From: Thermoguttaceae bacterium
Lineage (GTDB): Bacteria; Planctomycetota; Planctomycetia; Pirellulales; Thermoguttaceae
Direction of reading: 5' to 3'
NCBI GenBank assembly: GCA_017549085.1
Contig: JAFYVO010000198.1
Coordinates: 1 to 9,901, forward strand
DNA: 9,901 nucleotides
Position 1 is the stretch's first letter; each line of letters begins with the position of its first letter. Of this stretch, positions 1 to 6,680 are shown piece after piece. A program made the position numbers and the translations under genes. The notes below the pieces were generated by a model that made no database searches, was not told the origin of the DNA, and saw nothing but the letters and a program-made list of their open reading frames with translations.

Positions 1-3000
1 ACCTGCTCGACGCCAACGGCAACCAAGTTAACGGCAAGTCGAGCACGACCACGGGCGCTACGGAAACGATTTCGCTTAACGGCGTCCAAGCGGGAACGTA
101 CTATATCGAAGTTCGCCAAGCCAATTCCGGACCGGCCTACCAACACTACCTCGAACATGCGTATTCCCTGACGATCACGCCGCCGAACATTCCGCAAGAC
201 GCTTACGAAAGCAACGACACGCTCGCAACCGCGACCGACCTCGGCGTCGCCGGTCAAGTCGAAATTTCCGCGAAGTCCGGTCTCTTCGAAGAATACGACT
301 ACTTCAAATTCACGACCCCGGCGACCGGAACCGCCGACGATTTCGTTAAAATTGAATACGCGCAGGCCGACGCCACGAACCTTGCGCTCGCCCTCTTCGA
401 CTCCGTCGACGCCAAGGCCCCGATTCGCAACAATGCGACCACCAATTCGACGAAAACGCTTTCGCTCGAAAATCTCCCGGCGGGCGAATACTACGTTCGC
501 GTTTACAACGTTATCCCAGAAGCCAACCGAGCGATCGATTACACGCTCGAAATTAGCGCGCCGCAAGTCGCCCCCGCCGCGCCGACCGGTTTCCAAACGA
601 ACGGCAACGAAGCGACGTACGACGCGTCGAAACTTATCAAAAACGAAACGGAACTCGTTTGGGACAACGTTTACGGCGAAACCGGTTACAAACTCCGCTA
701 CACGACCGACGTCGACAAAACCGACGCCGAAGCCGTTTGGGTCGAAGCCGGAACCGTCGCCGCCGACGTTCTGTCCCAAGAGCTCGGTCTCGCTTACGGA
801 ACTTCGTACAAATATCAAATTTGCGCCGTCAACCAATACGGCCAATCCGATTGGGTTACCGTCGAGTTCGCTACGGTCGCCGCCCCGGTCGCGCCGACCG
901 AATTGACGGTCTCGAAACTCGACCCCGAAACTCATACCGTCAAGCTGACTTGGCAAGACGTCGACGACGAACTCGAATACCAAGTCAAACTCTATAACGC
1001 GAACGGCGACGTTATCGCCGCAACCGTTTGCGCGGCCAATGAGACGACCTGGACGCCGCCCGCGCTCGCGCTTGGAACGTCTTACAAGTTCCAAGTTACC
1101 GCGAAAAACAACGCGGGCGCCGCGACCGCCGAATTAACCTTCGCGACCGAAAACGTCCCGACCGCGCCGACCGGCTTGAAAGCGACCATTGTCGACGCGG
1201 CGGAAACGTCCGCGACGCTGACTTGGAACGCCGCGCCCGAAACCGGCGCCGAAGTCGTTACCGCTTACGTCGTTACGTATACCGACGGTCAAACGACGTT
1301 TACCGAAACCGTCGACGTCGCGACCGCCGAAAACCCGACGACCCTCCAACTCCCCAACCTTATCAAGGCCGCGACTTACAGCGTTACCGTCGTCGCGCAA
1401 AACGCTTACGGCGACTCCGCCGCCGCGACGGTCAAATTCTCGACGCTCGAAGCGCCGTCGACGGTCGTTACGACCCTGTCCGACGTCGTCGACAAATACG
1501 ACGGCGAAATCAGTCTCCGCGAAGCGATTTCCTACGCCGAAGCGGACGCGACGCTCGGAACGACGATTACCTTCGACGCCGAAGCCTACGCCGACGAACT
1601 CGACGCCGACGGCAAAGCGACGATCGTCCTCGGCGGCTCGCAACTCGTCGTTAGCCAAGCGCTGACGATCGACGGCGGCGAAAACGGCGTTACGATCGAC
1701 GCGAACCAAAAATCCCGCGTCTTCGGAGTTACGTCTACGTCCGCTCCGGCCGCGTTCAAAAACTTGACGCTTACCGGCGGTAAAAACACCTCTACATACG
1801 GCGCCGGCGGGGTTATTATTACGACCGGCGCAAAAGCTACGTTTGAAAACGTTACGATTTCCGGAAACTCGACGACGACGAATTTCAGCGGCGGCGCGTA
1901 CCTTGCGCCCCAAGCTAGCGCCGTCTTCACGAACGTTACGATTTCTCAAAATACCGGAAAAAATGGCGGCGGCGTGTACGTCGACACTGACGCGCAAGCG
2001 ACCTTTACGAACGTCGTGATTTCTGGAAACACCGCAAAAACCTCCGGCGGCGGCGTTTACTTCTATTCCGGAACGGCGCGCTTTAAAAATGTCGAGATTT
2101 CCGGAAACACCGCGACGACTAACGGCGGCGGCGTTTACGTCTACACCGGAACGTCGTGGTTTACGAACGTCAAGGTTTCCGGAAACACCTCTAAATCCTC
2201 TGGCGGCGGCGTTTACCTCTATTCCGGAGCAACAACAACATTTACGAACGTCGAGATTTCCGGTAACACCGCGACGACTAACGGCGGCGGCGTTTACGTC
2301 TACAACAATGTTAAGACGTGGACGTCGTTTAACAACGCCACGATTACCGGAAACGTCGCGCCTCCGGAAACCGGCGGCGCCGGCGTTTACGGAGGCGGAA
2401 GGACGAATATCTACAACTCGATCCTCGTCGACAACGCGGGCGGCGATTTCGTCGACGCCGGAATCTCGAACGCGTACAACACGCTGTCGAGCTTTACCGC
2501 TTGGGACAACGCCTCGACCGACGCGGCGACGCAATACGTCTACGACGAAACGCAACCGCTCTTTACGGACGCGGAAAACGGCGATTATACCCTCGCCGCC
2601 GGTTCGCAAGCGATTAACAAGGGCGCCGACTCCTACGTCGCCGACTCGATTACGACCGACTTGGCCGGGAATCCGCGCTTCAACGGAACGGTCGACCTCG
2701 GCGCGTTCGAAGAGCAAACCCCGTTCGCCCCGATCAACTTGACCGCGACCGTTTTGAACCCGGAAACGCTGACGGTCGACCTGACGTGGATCGACGGCGG
2801 CGGCAACAAAACCGGTTACGTCGTCGAAACGCTCGTCGACGGCGTTTGGGTCGCCGCGACCGAAGAAACGCTCGCCGCCGACGCGACGACCTGGACGACC
2901 GGAAAACTCGAACTCGGAACGACTTACGCCTACCGCGTCGCCGCCGTCAACGCCTACGGTCAATCCGACTGGGCGACCGTCGAGTTCACGACCGAAGACC

Positions 3001-6000
3001 TCCCGGCCGCTCCGGCAAACCTCCAAGCGACTGTCAACGTCTTGGAAGGCGAAGAAGGCGCTCCGACGACGATTCGCCGCGACTATACGACCCTCGTTTG
3101 GGACGCCGTTGAAAACGTCGACGGTTACCTCGTTCAACGCTCAGTCGACGGCGGCGCTTGGGAAGACGTCGCCGAACTCGCCGCCGACGCGACGTCGTTC
3201 GAAACCGGCAAACTCGCTTACGCAACCGCTTACGTTTACCGCGTCGGTTCCGTCAACGAGTACGGCGTCGTCTGGAGCGAAGTCGCCTTCTCGACCTTGG
3301 CGCAAGAAACCGACGACCAATACGAAGCCAACGACGAACTCGCCCAAGCGACTCGGCTCGGTATGGTCGGCTCTCTGACGCTCGACCTGAAAGCCGGGCC
3401 GACGAGCAACCAAGACTACTTCAAGTTCACGATGGTCGCCGACGGCGGCGCCGACAACTACGTCAAAATCGCTTACGATTACGCCGACGACGCTCGCCTC
3501 GCGCTCGAAATTTACGACTACAACGGCGGAAAACTCGCTTCGCTGGATCCGTCGACGACCGGCGTCCAAAAGATCTCGCTTGCCCATCTCTTGGCGGGCG
3601 ACTACTACGTCGTCGTTTACAACGTCGAAACGAGCGAATACCTCGTCGACTACAAACTGTCGATCGAAGCGCCGCAAGTCGCTCCGGAGAAACCGTCGAA
3701 CTTCCGCACGAACGGCGGCGAAAACGATTGGGCCGGCACGCTCCTCATGTGGGCGGACGTCCGATTTGAAACCGGCTACGAAATCGAACGTTCGGTCGCC
3801 GGCGGCGAATGGGAAGCCGTCGCCGCCGTCGCCGCCGACGTCGAATCCTACGCCGCCGAACTCGAATACGGTCGATCGTACCAATACCGCATTCGCGCCG
3901 TCAACGATTTCGGCGCTTCCGATTGGGAATACGTTTCCTTCAGCACGATCTCGGCGCCGGAAGCTCCGGAACTTACCGCCGACGCCCTCGACCCGGAAAC
4001 GAAAACGGTTAAGCTGAACTGGACGGACGTTCTCGCGGACAGCAGTTACAACTATTACGTCGTCGAAACGCTCGTCGACGGCGCTTGGGTCGCCGCGTCC
4101 GAAACGCTCCCGGCCAACACGACGACCTGGACGACCGGCGAACTCGAACTCGGTCAAGAGTACTCCTTCCGCGTCGTCGCCGTCAACAACGCGGGCAAAA
4201 CGTACAGTAACGAATTTACCTTCACGAACCCGAACGTTCCGACCGCGCCGACCGGCTTGACCTTCAAGCAATACACGAGCAACGGCGGTTACCTGAAACT
4301 CGACTGGTCCGACCTCTCGACCGACGAAACCGGTTTCCGCGTCGACTACCGCGTCGCCGGAACCGAAGAATGGACCGAAGCGACCACGACGGCCGCCGAC
4401 GTCCAAACCTATAATTTCCGCGACGTTACGGCGGGCGAAACGTACGAAATTCGCGTCGTCGCCTTCAACGAGTACGGCGAATCGGTCGCCGCGGAAACCG
4501 TCGTCGAAGTTTTGGCCGCTCCGGTCGCCGAATTCGTCGAGTACAACGGCGAAACCGGTCGCGTCGAGTTCTCCTGGACGGGTTCCGAAAACGCCGCGCA
4601 GTATCGCGTCGAGTTCTCGAAGGTTCCGTTCGCTTCCTCGAACGTTACCGCGTCGAGCGCCGACTGCCGCGTTTACGTCCTTGACGGTTCCAAGACGTCG
4701 CAAACCTTCAGCTCGCTCGAAGCCGGGCAAACGTACTACTTCCGCGTTCGCGCCCACCAAGCCAACGGCGCCGGCAACTCCGTTTGGTCCGAAGTCGTCG
4801 AATTCACCGCGCCGGTCGCGCCGACCGATCTTTCGGCGATGCAATACAACCCGGCGTCCGGCTCGTATATCCGTTTCAGCTGGACGGACGCCGCGGCCGA
4901 CGAAATCGGGTACCGCGTCCAATACCGCGTCGCCGGAACCGAAGAATGGACCGAAGCGTTGACGGAAGCCAACGTTCAAAAATTCGACTGCTTCGGCGTC
5001 GCCTTGGGCGCGAATTACGAACTCCGCGTTCGTTCCGAAAACCAATACGGCGCTTCCGCTTGGGTTGAAACAACGTTCGAAACGCACGCCGCGCCGACCG
5101 GCGAATTCGTCGGTTTCAACGCGAGCGCCGGTCGCGTCGAGTTCTCCTGGACGGGCGACGCCGACGCCGTGAAGTATCGCGTCGAATTCTCGAAGGTTCC
5201 GTTCGCTTCGTCGAACGTTACCGCGGGCGGCGACGATTGCCGCGTCTACGTCCTCGACGCCGCCCAAACGTCGCAAACGTACAGCGCGCTCGAAGCCGGG
5301 CAAACGTACTACTGCCGCGTCCGCGCCCACTACGCCGACGGCGTCGGAACCTCGCCGTGGTCCGAAGTCCAAACCTTTAAAGTTTTGGACGCGCCGACCG
5401 ACGTCGCCTTCGCGCCTTCCGATTCCGGCGCGACCGGCGAACTGTCCTGGACGAACAACGACGCCGACGCGACCGAATTCCGCGTCGAAATCTCGACGGA
5501 CGGCGAAACTTGGGATCCCGTTTTGACGACGCAAGCCGACGGACTCGGTAAAACGACCTTGGCGCTCGATTCGTTAACGCCGGGCCGACCGTACTTCCTC
5601 CGCGTTCAAGCGTTGAGCGAAAACGGCGCTTCCGTTTGGACCAACAGCGCGATCTCCATTTCTCTCGACGCGCCGTCCGACGTTTCGTTCACGCAATACA
5701 ACGACGCCGAAGGCGACGCTTGGGTGCGTATGCGTTGGGTCAACGCCGAAACGGACGCGACTCGTTTCCGCGTCGAATACCGCGCCGTCGGTCAAGGCGA
5801 CGACGCTTGGGTCGCGTCGTACAGCGAAGCGTCCACGCCGTACGCGGCGTTCTACGACTGCGAATCGGGAACGACCTACGAGTTCCGCGTTCGCGCCGAA
5901 AACGATTACGTCGTTTCCGATTGGACGGAAATCTCGACCTTTGCGACGCTTGCCGCGCCGACCGCCAATTTGGTCTCGTTCAACGCCGCGACCGGGCGCG

Positions 6001-6356
6001 TCGAGTTCTCCTGGACGGGCGCCGACGACGTCGCGAAGTACCGCGTCGAATTCTCGACGGTTCCGTTCGCTTCCTCGAACGTTACCGCGGGCGGCGCCAA
6101 TTGCCGCGTCTACGTCGTCGACGGTTCCAAAACGTCGCAAACGTATAGCGCGCTTGAAGCCGGACAAACGTACTACTTCCGAGTCCGCGCTCACCAAGCC
6201 GACGGCGCCGGCAATACGGCTTGGTCCGAAACGCTCGAATTCACCGTTCCGGCGCAAGACGAGCCGATCAGCGCGGCGTTCGCCGAAGAGTTTGACGAAT
6301 TCGACTTCTTCGTCGACGACGACAATTTCGACGAATGGACGAAACGTCTCATTTGA
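1..6356 (+). CDS. Giant modular surface/secreted protein (PPC, FN3, beta-helix, choice-of-anchor Q), 5' partial
   Basis: The frame is open from base 3 to a TGA at 6354-6356, giving 2117 residues with no start in the window, so the N-terminus and any signal peptide lie upstream. Residue n begins at base 3n. Domains in order: end of a PPC-like domain (1-59, GTYYIEV), PPC (63-187, DAYESND and YDYFKF), FN3 (190-294, 296-386, 386-485), LREAI-type right-handed beta-helix (486-850), choice-of-anchor Q (850-906), FN3 (908-1000, 1003-1099), PPC (1104-1224), nine FN3 (1226-2085), acidic tail (2086-2117). PPC and FN3 are extracellular non-catalytic modules in bacteria, and such beta-helices occur in surface proteins. 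I infer an adhesin, matrix or carbohydrate-contacting envelope protein. No catalytic domain is visible, so an enzymatic N-terminus outside the window remains possible. Cysteine is rare (eight seen). Several modules are near-identical at DNA level, indicating recent internal duplication. The domain calls are firm; the role is a guess. Confidence 0.93.
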   Translation, partial: LLDANGNQVNGKSSTTTGATETISLNGVQAGTYYIEVRQANSGPAYQHYLEHAYSLTITPPNIPQDAYESNDTLATATDLGVAGQVEISAKSGLFEEYDYFKFTTPATGTADDFVKIEYAQADATNLALALFDSVDAKAPIRNNATTNSTKTLSLENLPAGEYYVRVYNVIPEANRAIDYTLEISAPQVAPAAPTGFQTNGNEATYDASKLIKNETELVWDNVYGETGYKLRYTTDVDKTDAEAVWVEAGTVAADVLSQELGLAYGTSYKYQICAVNQYGQSDWVTVEFATVAAPVAPTELTVSKLDPETHTVKLTWQDVDDELEYQVKLYNANGDVIAATVCAANETTWTPPALALGTSYKFQVTAKNNAGAATAELTFATENVPTAPTGLKATIVDAAETSATLTWNAAPETGAEVVTAYVVTYTDGQTTFTETVDVATAENPTTLQLPNLIKAATYSVTVVAQNAYGDSAAATVKFSTLEAPSTVVTTLSDVVDKYDGEISLREAISYAEADATLGTTITFDAEAYADELDADGKATIVLGGSQLVVSQALTIDGGENGVTIDANQKSRVFGVTSTSAPAAFKNLTLTGGKNTSTYGAGGVIITTGAKATFENVTISGNSTTTNFSGGAYLAPQASAVFTNVTISQNTGKNGGGVYVDTDAQATFTNVVISGNTAKTSGGGVYFYSGTARFKNVEISGNTATTNGGGVYVYTGTSWFTNVKVSGNTSKSSGGGVYLYSGATTTFTNVEISGNTATTNGGGVYVYNNVKTWTSFNNATITGNVAPPETGGAGVYGGGRTNIYNSILVDNAGGDFVDAGISNAYNTLSSFTAWDNASTDAATQYVYDETQPLFTDAENGDYTLAAGSQAINKGADSYVADSITTDLAGNPRFNGTVDLGAFEEQTPFAPINLTATVLNPETLTVDLTWIDGGGNKTGYVVETLVDGVWVAATEETLAADATTWTTGKLELGTTYAYRVAAVNAYGQSDWATVEFTTEDLPAAPANLQATVNVLEGEEGAPTTIRRDYTTLVWDAVENVDGYLVQRSVDGGAWEDVAELAADATSFETGKLAYATAYVYRVGSVNEYGVVWSEVAFSTLAQETDDQYEANDELAQATRLGMVGSLTLDLKAGPTSNQDYFKFTMVADGGADNYVKIAYDYADDARLALEIYDYNGGKLASLDPSTTGVQKISLAHLLAGDYYVVVYNVETSEYLVDYKLSIEAPQVAPEKPSNFRTNGGENDWAGTLLMWADVRFETGYEIERSVAGGEWEAVAAVAADVESYAAELEYGRSYQYRIRAVNDFGASDWEYVSFSTISAPEAPELTADALDPETKTVKLNWTDVLADSSYNYYVVETLVDGAWVAASETLPANTTTWTTGELELGQEYSFRVVAVNNAGKTYSNEFTFTNPNVPTAPTGLTFKQYTSNGGYLKLDWSDLSTDETGFRVDYRVAGTEEWTEATTTAADVQTYNFRDVTAGETYEIRVVAFNEYGESVAAETVVEVLAAPVAEFVEYNGETGRVEFSWTGSENAAQYRVEFSKVPFASSNVTASSADCRVYVLDGSKTSQTFSSLEAGQTYYFRVRAHQANGAGNSVWSEVVEFTAPVAPTDLSAMQYNPASGSYIRFSWTDAAADEIGYRVQYRVAGTEEWTEALTEANVQKFDCFGVALGANYELRVRSENQYGASAWVETTFETHAAPTGEFVGFNASAGRVEFSWTGDADAVKYRVEFSKVPFASSNVTAGGDDCRVYVLDAAQTSQTYSALEAGQTYYCRVRAHYADGVGTSPWSEVQTFKVLDAPTDVAFAPSDSGATGELSWTNNDADATEFRVEISTDGETWDPVLTTQADGLGKTTLALDSLTPGRPYFLRVQALSENGASVWTNSAISISLDAPSDVSFTQYNDAEGDAWVRMRWVNAETDATRFRVEYRAVGQGDDAWVASYSEASTPYAAFYDCESGTTYEFRVRAENDYVVSDWTEISTFATLAAPTANLVSFNAATGRVEFSWTGADDVAKYRVEFSTVPFASSNVTAGGANCRVYVVDGSKTSQTYSALEAGQTYYFRVRAHQADGAGNTAWSETLEFTVPAQDEPISAAFAEEFDEFDFFVDDDNFDEWTKRLI
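189..563 (+). other. PPC domain (bacterial pre-peptidase C-terminal type)
   Basis: Residues 63-187 of the giant protein. It opens with a DAYESNDT motif, has the YDYFKF core strand around residue 98 and ends with LPAGEYYVRVYN and YTLEIS. These are the usual landmarks of PPC jelly-roll domains, which sit beside catalytic or adhesive modules in secreted bacterial proteins and often bind calcium. The segment just before it (residues 1-59, with GTYYIEV and YSLTI) looks like the C-terminal half of another PPC domain cut by the window edge, so at least two were in tandem. Confidence 0.8.
570..1457 (+). other. Three consecutive fibronectin type III domains
   Basis: Residues about 190-294, 296-386 and 386-485. 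Each starts with an A-P-T-x-L/F linker, carries a core tryptophan (ELVWD, LTWQD, LTWNA), a LxxGTSYKxQV-like F strand and a closing xFxT strand. This is the standard FN3 pattern, with spacing of about 95-105 residues per domain. They lie between the PPC domain and the beta-helix and probably act as spacers or protein/carbohydrate contact modules. Confidence 0.82.
1458..2550 (+). other. Right-handed beta-helix domain with LREAI opening motif
   Basis: Residues about 486-850. The domain opens with a VTTLSDVVD segment and SLREAI (504-509), then a TITF strand, LTIDGG, and a run of coils each containing F-x-N-(V/L/A)-x-(I/V/L)-(S/T)-G-N followed by GGG-V/A-Y. The pattern resembles the polymorphic outer membrane protein (PMP) and parallel beta-helix repeats of large secreted proteins in planctomycetes and chlamydiae. 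It lacks an obvious set of polysaccharide-lyase catalytic residues, so a structural or binding role is more likely than an enzyme. That reading is inference from motif inspection only. Confidence 0.78.
1755..2400 (+). repeat. Beta-helix coil repeats (about eight copies, 26-29 residues each)
   Basis: The aromatic residue that opens each coil (F-x-N) falls at residues 585, 614, 642, 668, 694, 720, 747 and 776, so the period is 26-29 residues. The central coils alternate between a TSGGGVY/SSGGGVY form followed by YSG and a TTNGGGVYVY form. The pair beginning at 2101 and 2260 is nearly identical for over 40 bases, and 2041 matches 2197 in the same way. The repeats are therefore conserved in silent positions as well as in protein. 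Confidence 0.85.
2550..2720 (+). other. Choice-of-anchor Q-like segment closing the beta-helix
   Basis: Residues about 850-906. The segment contains PLFTDAENGDYTLAAGS, QAINKG, then TTDLAGNPR, and ends in VDLGAFE. This matches the pattern LxxGSxAIDxG...DxxGxxR...xDxGAxE that follows beta-helices in many large secreted bacterial proteins and is called choice-of-anchor Q. In most such proteins it lies near the C-terminus. Here more than 1200 residues of FN3 and PPC modules follow, so its anchoring role, if any, is uncertain. Confidence 0.72.
2724..3302 (+). other. Two fibronectin type III domains after the beta-helix
   Basis: Residues about 908-1000 and 1003-1099. The first has LTWIDGG, GYVVETLVDG and YRVAAVNAYGQSDW; the second has LVWDAVENVDGY and YVYRVGSVNEYG. 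Both keep the FN3 core tryptophan and the YxYRV F strand. The first shares a long near-identical stretch with the FN3 domain at residues 1320-1413, which shows descent from the same duplicated cassette. Confidence 0.8.
3312..3674 (+). other. PPC domain, third copy
   Basis: Residues 1104-1224. It carries DDQYEANDELAQATRLG, the DYFKF core strand and LLAGDYYVVVYN before YKLSIEAPQ. It is clearly related to the copy at residues 63-187, and both lead through an xAPQVAP linker into an FN3 domain with a TNG near its start, so the two-domain block PPC-FN3 seems to have been duplicated as a unit. Confidence 0.8.
3678..6257 (+). repeat. Nine C-terminal FN3 domains, partly an alternating A/B array
   Basis: Residue ranges: 1226-1319, 1320-1413, 1414-1507 (A), 1508-1604 (B), 1605-1698 (A), 1699-1798 (B), 1799-1891 (single), 1892-1986 (A), 1987-2085 (B). 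B copies share RVEFSWTG, YRVEFS, VPFASSNVTA, CRVYV, and LEAGQTYY followed by a RVRAH strand. A copies share QYN/QYT near the start and RV(D/Q/E)YR, with RVAGTEEWTEA in the first two. Equivalent bases of the first and second B copies (4563 and 5136) are 573 bp apart, and of the second and third (5136 and 6000) 864 bp, the excess being one extra domain. All three B copies contain the same 20-base run at those positions. Confidence 0.85.
6258..6353 (+). other. Acidic-aromatic C-terminal tail of the giant protein
   Basis: Residues 2086-2117. After the last FN3 domain the chain ends in a stretch made almost only of Asp, Glu, Phe and Trp (AEEFDEFDFFVDDDNFDEW) with a short basic end, TKRLI. It is not a membrane helix, an LPXTG motif, a dockerin or a PEP-CTERM signal. 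It could be a sorting or docking peptide or merely a soluble tail; the function is unknown. Confidence 0.5.
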
Positions 6357-6360
6357 GACG
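6345..6360 (+). repeat. Perfect 6-7 bp inverted repeat overlapping the stop codon
   Basis: CGTCTC at 6345-6350 and GAGACG at 6355-6360 flank ATTT; the pairing can extend to 7 bp with a 2-base loop. The TGA stop lies at 6354-6356, so the hairpin spans translation termination. There is no T-run after it, so it is not a terminator on its own. Confidence 0.6.
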
Positions 6361-6367
6361 AGTCGAG

Positions 6368-6413
6368 GCGCCGTTAGCTTTGGCGCGATTTTTGCGACGT
6401 TAAACGCTTAACG
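6368..6413 (+). repeat. Two further short hairpins after the giant gene
   Basis: GCGCC at 6368-6372 pairs with GGCGC at 6382-6386 and is followed by GATTTTT (T-run 6389-6393), resembling a weak terminator. CGTTAA at 6398-6403 pairs perfectly with TTAACG at 6408-6413 around ACGC. Both precede the strong terminator. Confidence 0.45.
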
Positions 6414-6423
6414 CCGCTTTTAA

Positions 6424-6469
6424 AAAATGTCCGCGCGCTCGATTTACTTCGAGCGACGCGGACTTTTTT
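6424..6469 (+). terminator. Strong intrinsic terminator of the giant gene
   Basis: The arms at 6429-6442 and 6449-6463 form a 14-bp GC-rich stem with one bulged A and a six-base loop (TTTACT), followed by six T at 6464-6469. An A-run at 6422-6427 precedes the stem, so it could also act on the other strand. It ends transcription about 100 bases after the giant gene's stop and insulates the amidase gene. Confidence 0.88.
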
Positions 6470-6489
6470 GCGTTTTGTAACGCGTTTTT

Positions 6490-6540
6490 GAAAAAATTTT
6501 TACGCGGAACCTTGCGATTCGCGTCGGCAAGCGTTAAAAT
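6490..6540 (+). promoter_or_regulatory. Putative sigma-70-type promoter with A/T upstream block for the amidase gene
   Basis: TTGCGA at 6512-6517 and TAAAAT at 6535-6540 are 17 bases apart, the ideal spacing. A GAAAAAATTTTTA block at 6490-6502 sits just upstream where an UP element would contact the polymerase alpha subunit. CGCGT (6481-6485) and ACGCG (6502-6506) bracket this block. Transcription from here would give a leader of about 130 bases before the start codon. It was identified by eye only. Confidence 0.45.
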
Positions 6541-6666
6541 AATAAAGCGAGCGCAGCGTTGGAGCGAACCGTTTTGGTCGCCGCCGTTCGTTGTTTGCGT
6601 TCCTTCGTCGAATCCTTATTTCAGTTCGACGTTAAATCGCTCATTTTCCTTTTTCCGTCCTAATTC

Positions 6667-6672
6667 GAGGAG
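6667..6672 (+). promoter_or_regulatory. Ribosome binding site of the amidase gene
   Basis: GAGGAG lies 8 bases before the ATG at 6681. It is the clearest Shine-Dalgarno sequence in the window and fixes the start immediately before a signal peptide. Confidence 0.8.
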
Positions 6673-6680
6673 AAAATCCG

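Noticed and set aside
903..911. TTG at 903 as the start of the giant gene
   Set aside because: The same frame is open and clearly coding (PPC and FN3 motifs) back to base 3; a start at 903 would fall inside an FN3 linker.
1755..2400. CRISPR array
   Set aside because: The repeats are in-frame beta-helix coils with diverged copies and no constant-length unique spacers.
1134..5534. Long antisense open frames (about 667 and 797 codons) as genes
   Set aside because: They are in exact reverse codon register with the giant gene, give Arg/Val/Gly-rich sequence without recognisable domains, and follow from the near absence of TTA, CTA and TCA codons in the sense strand.
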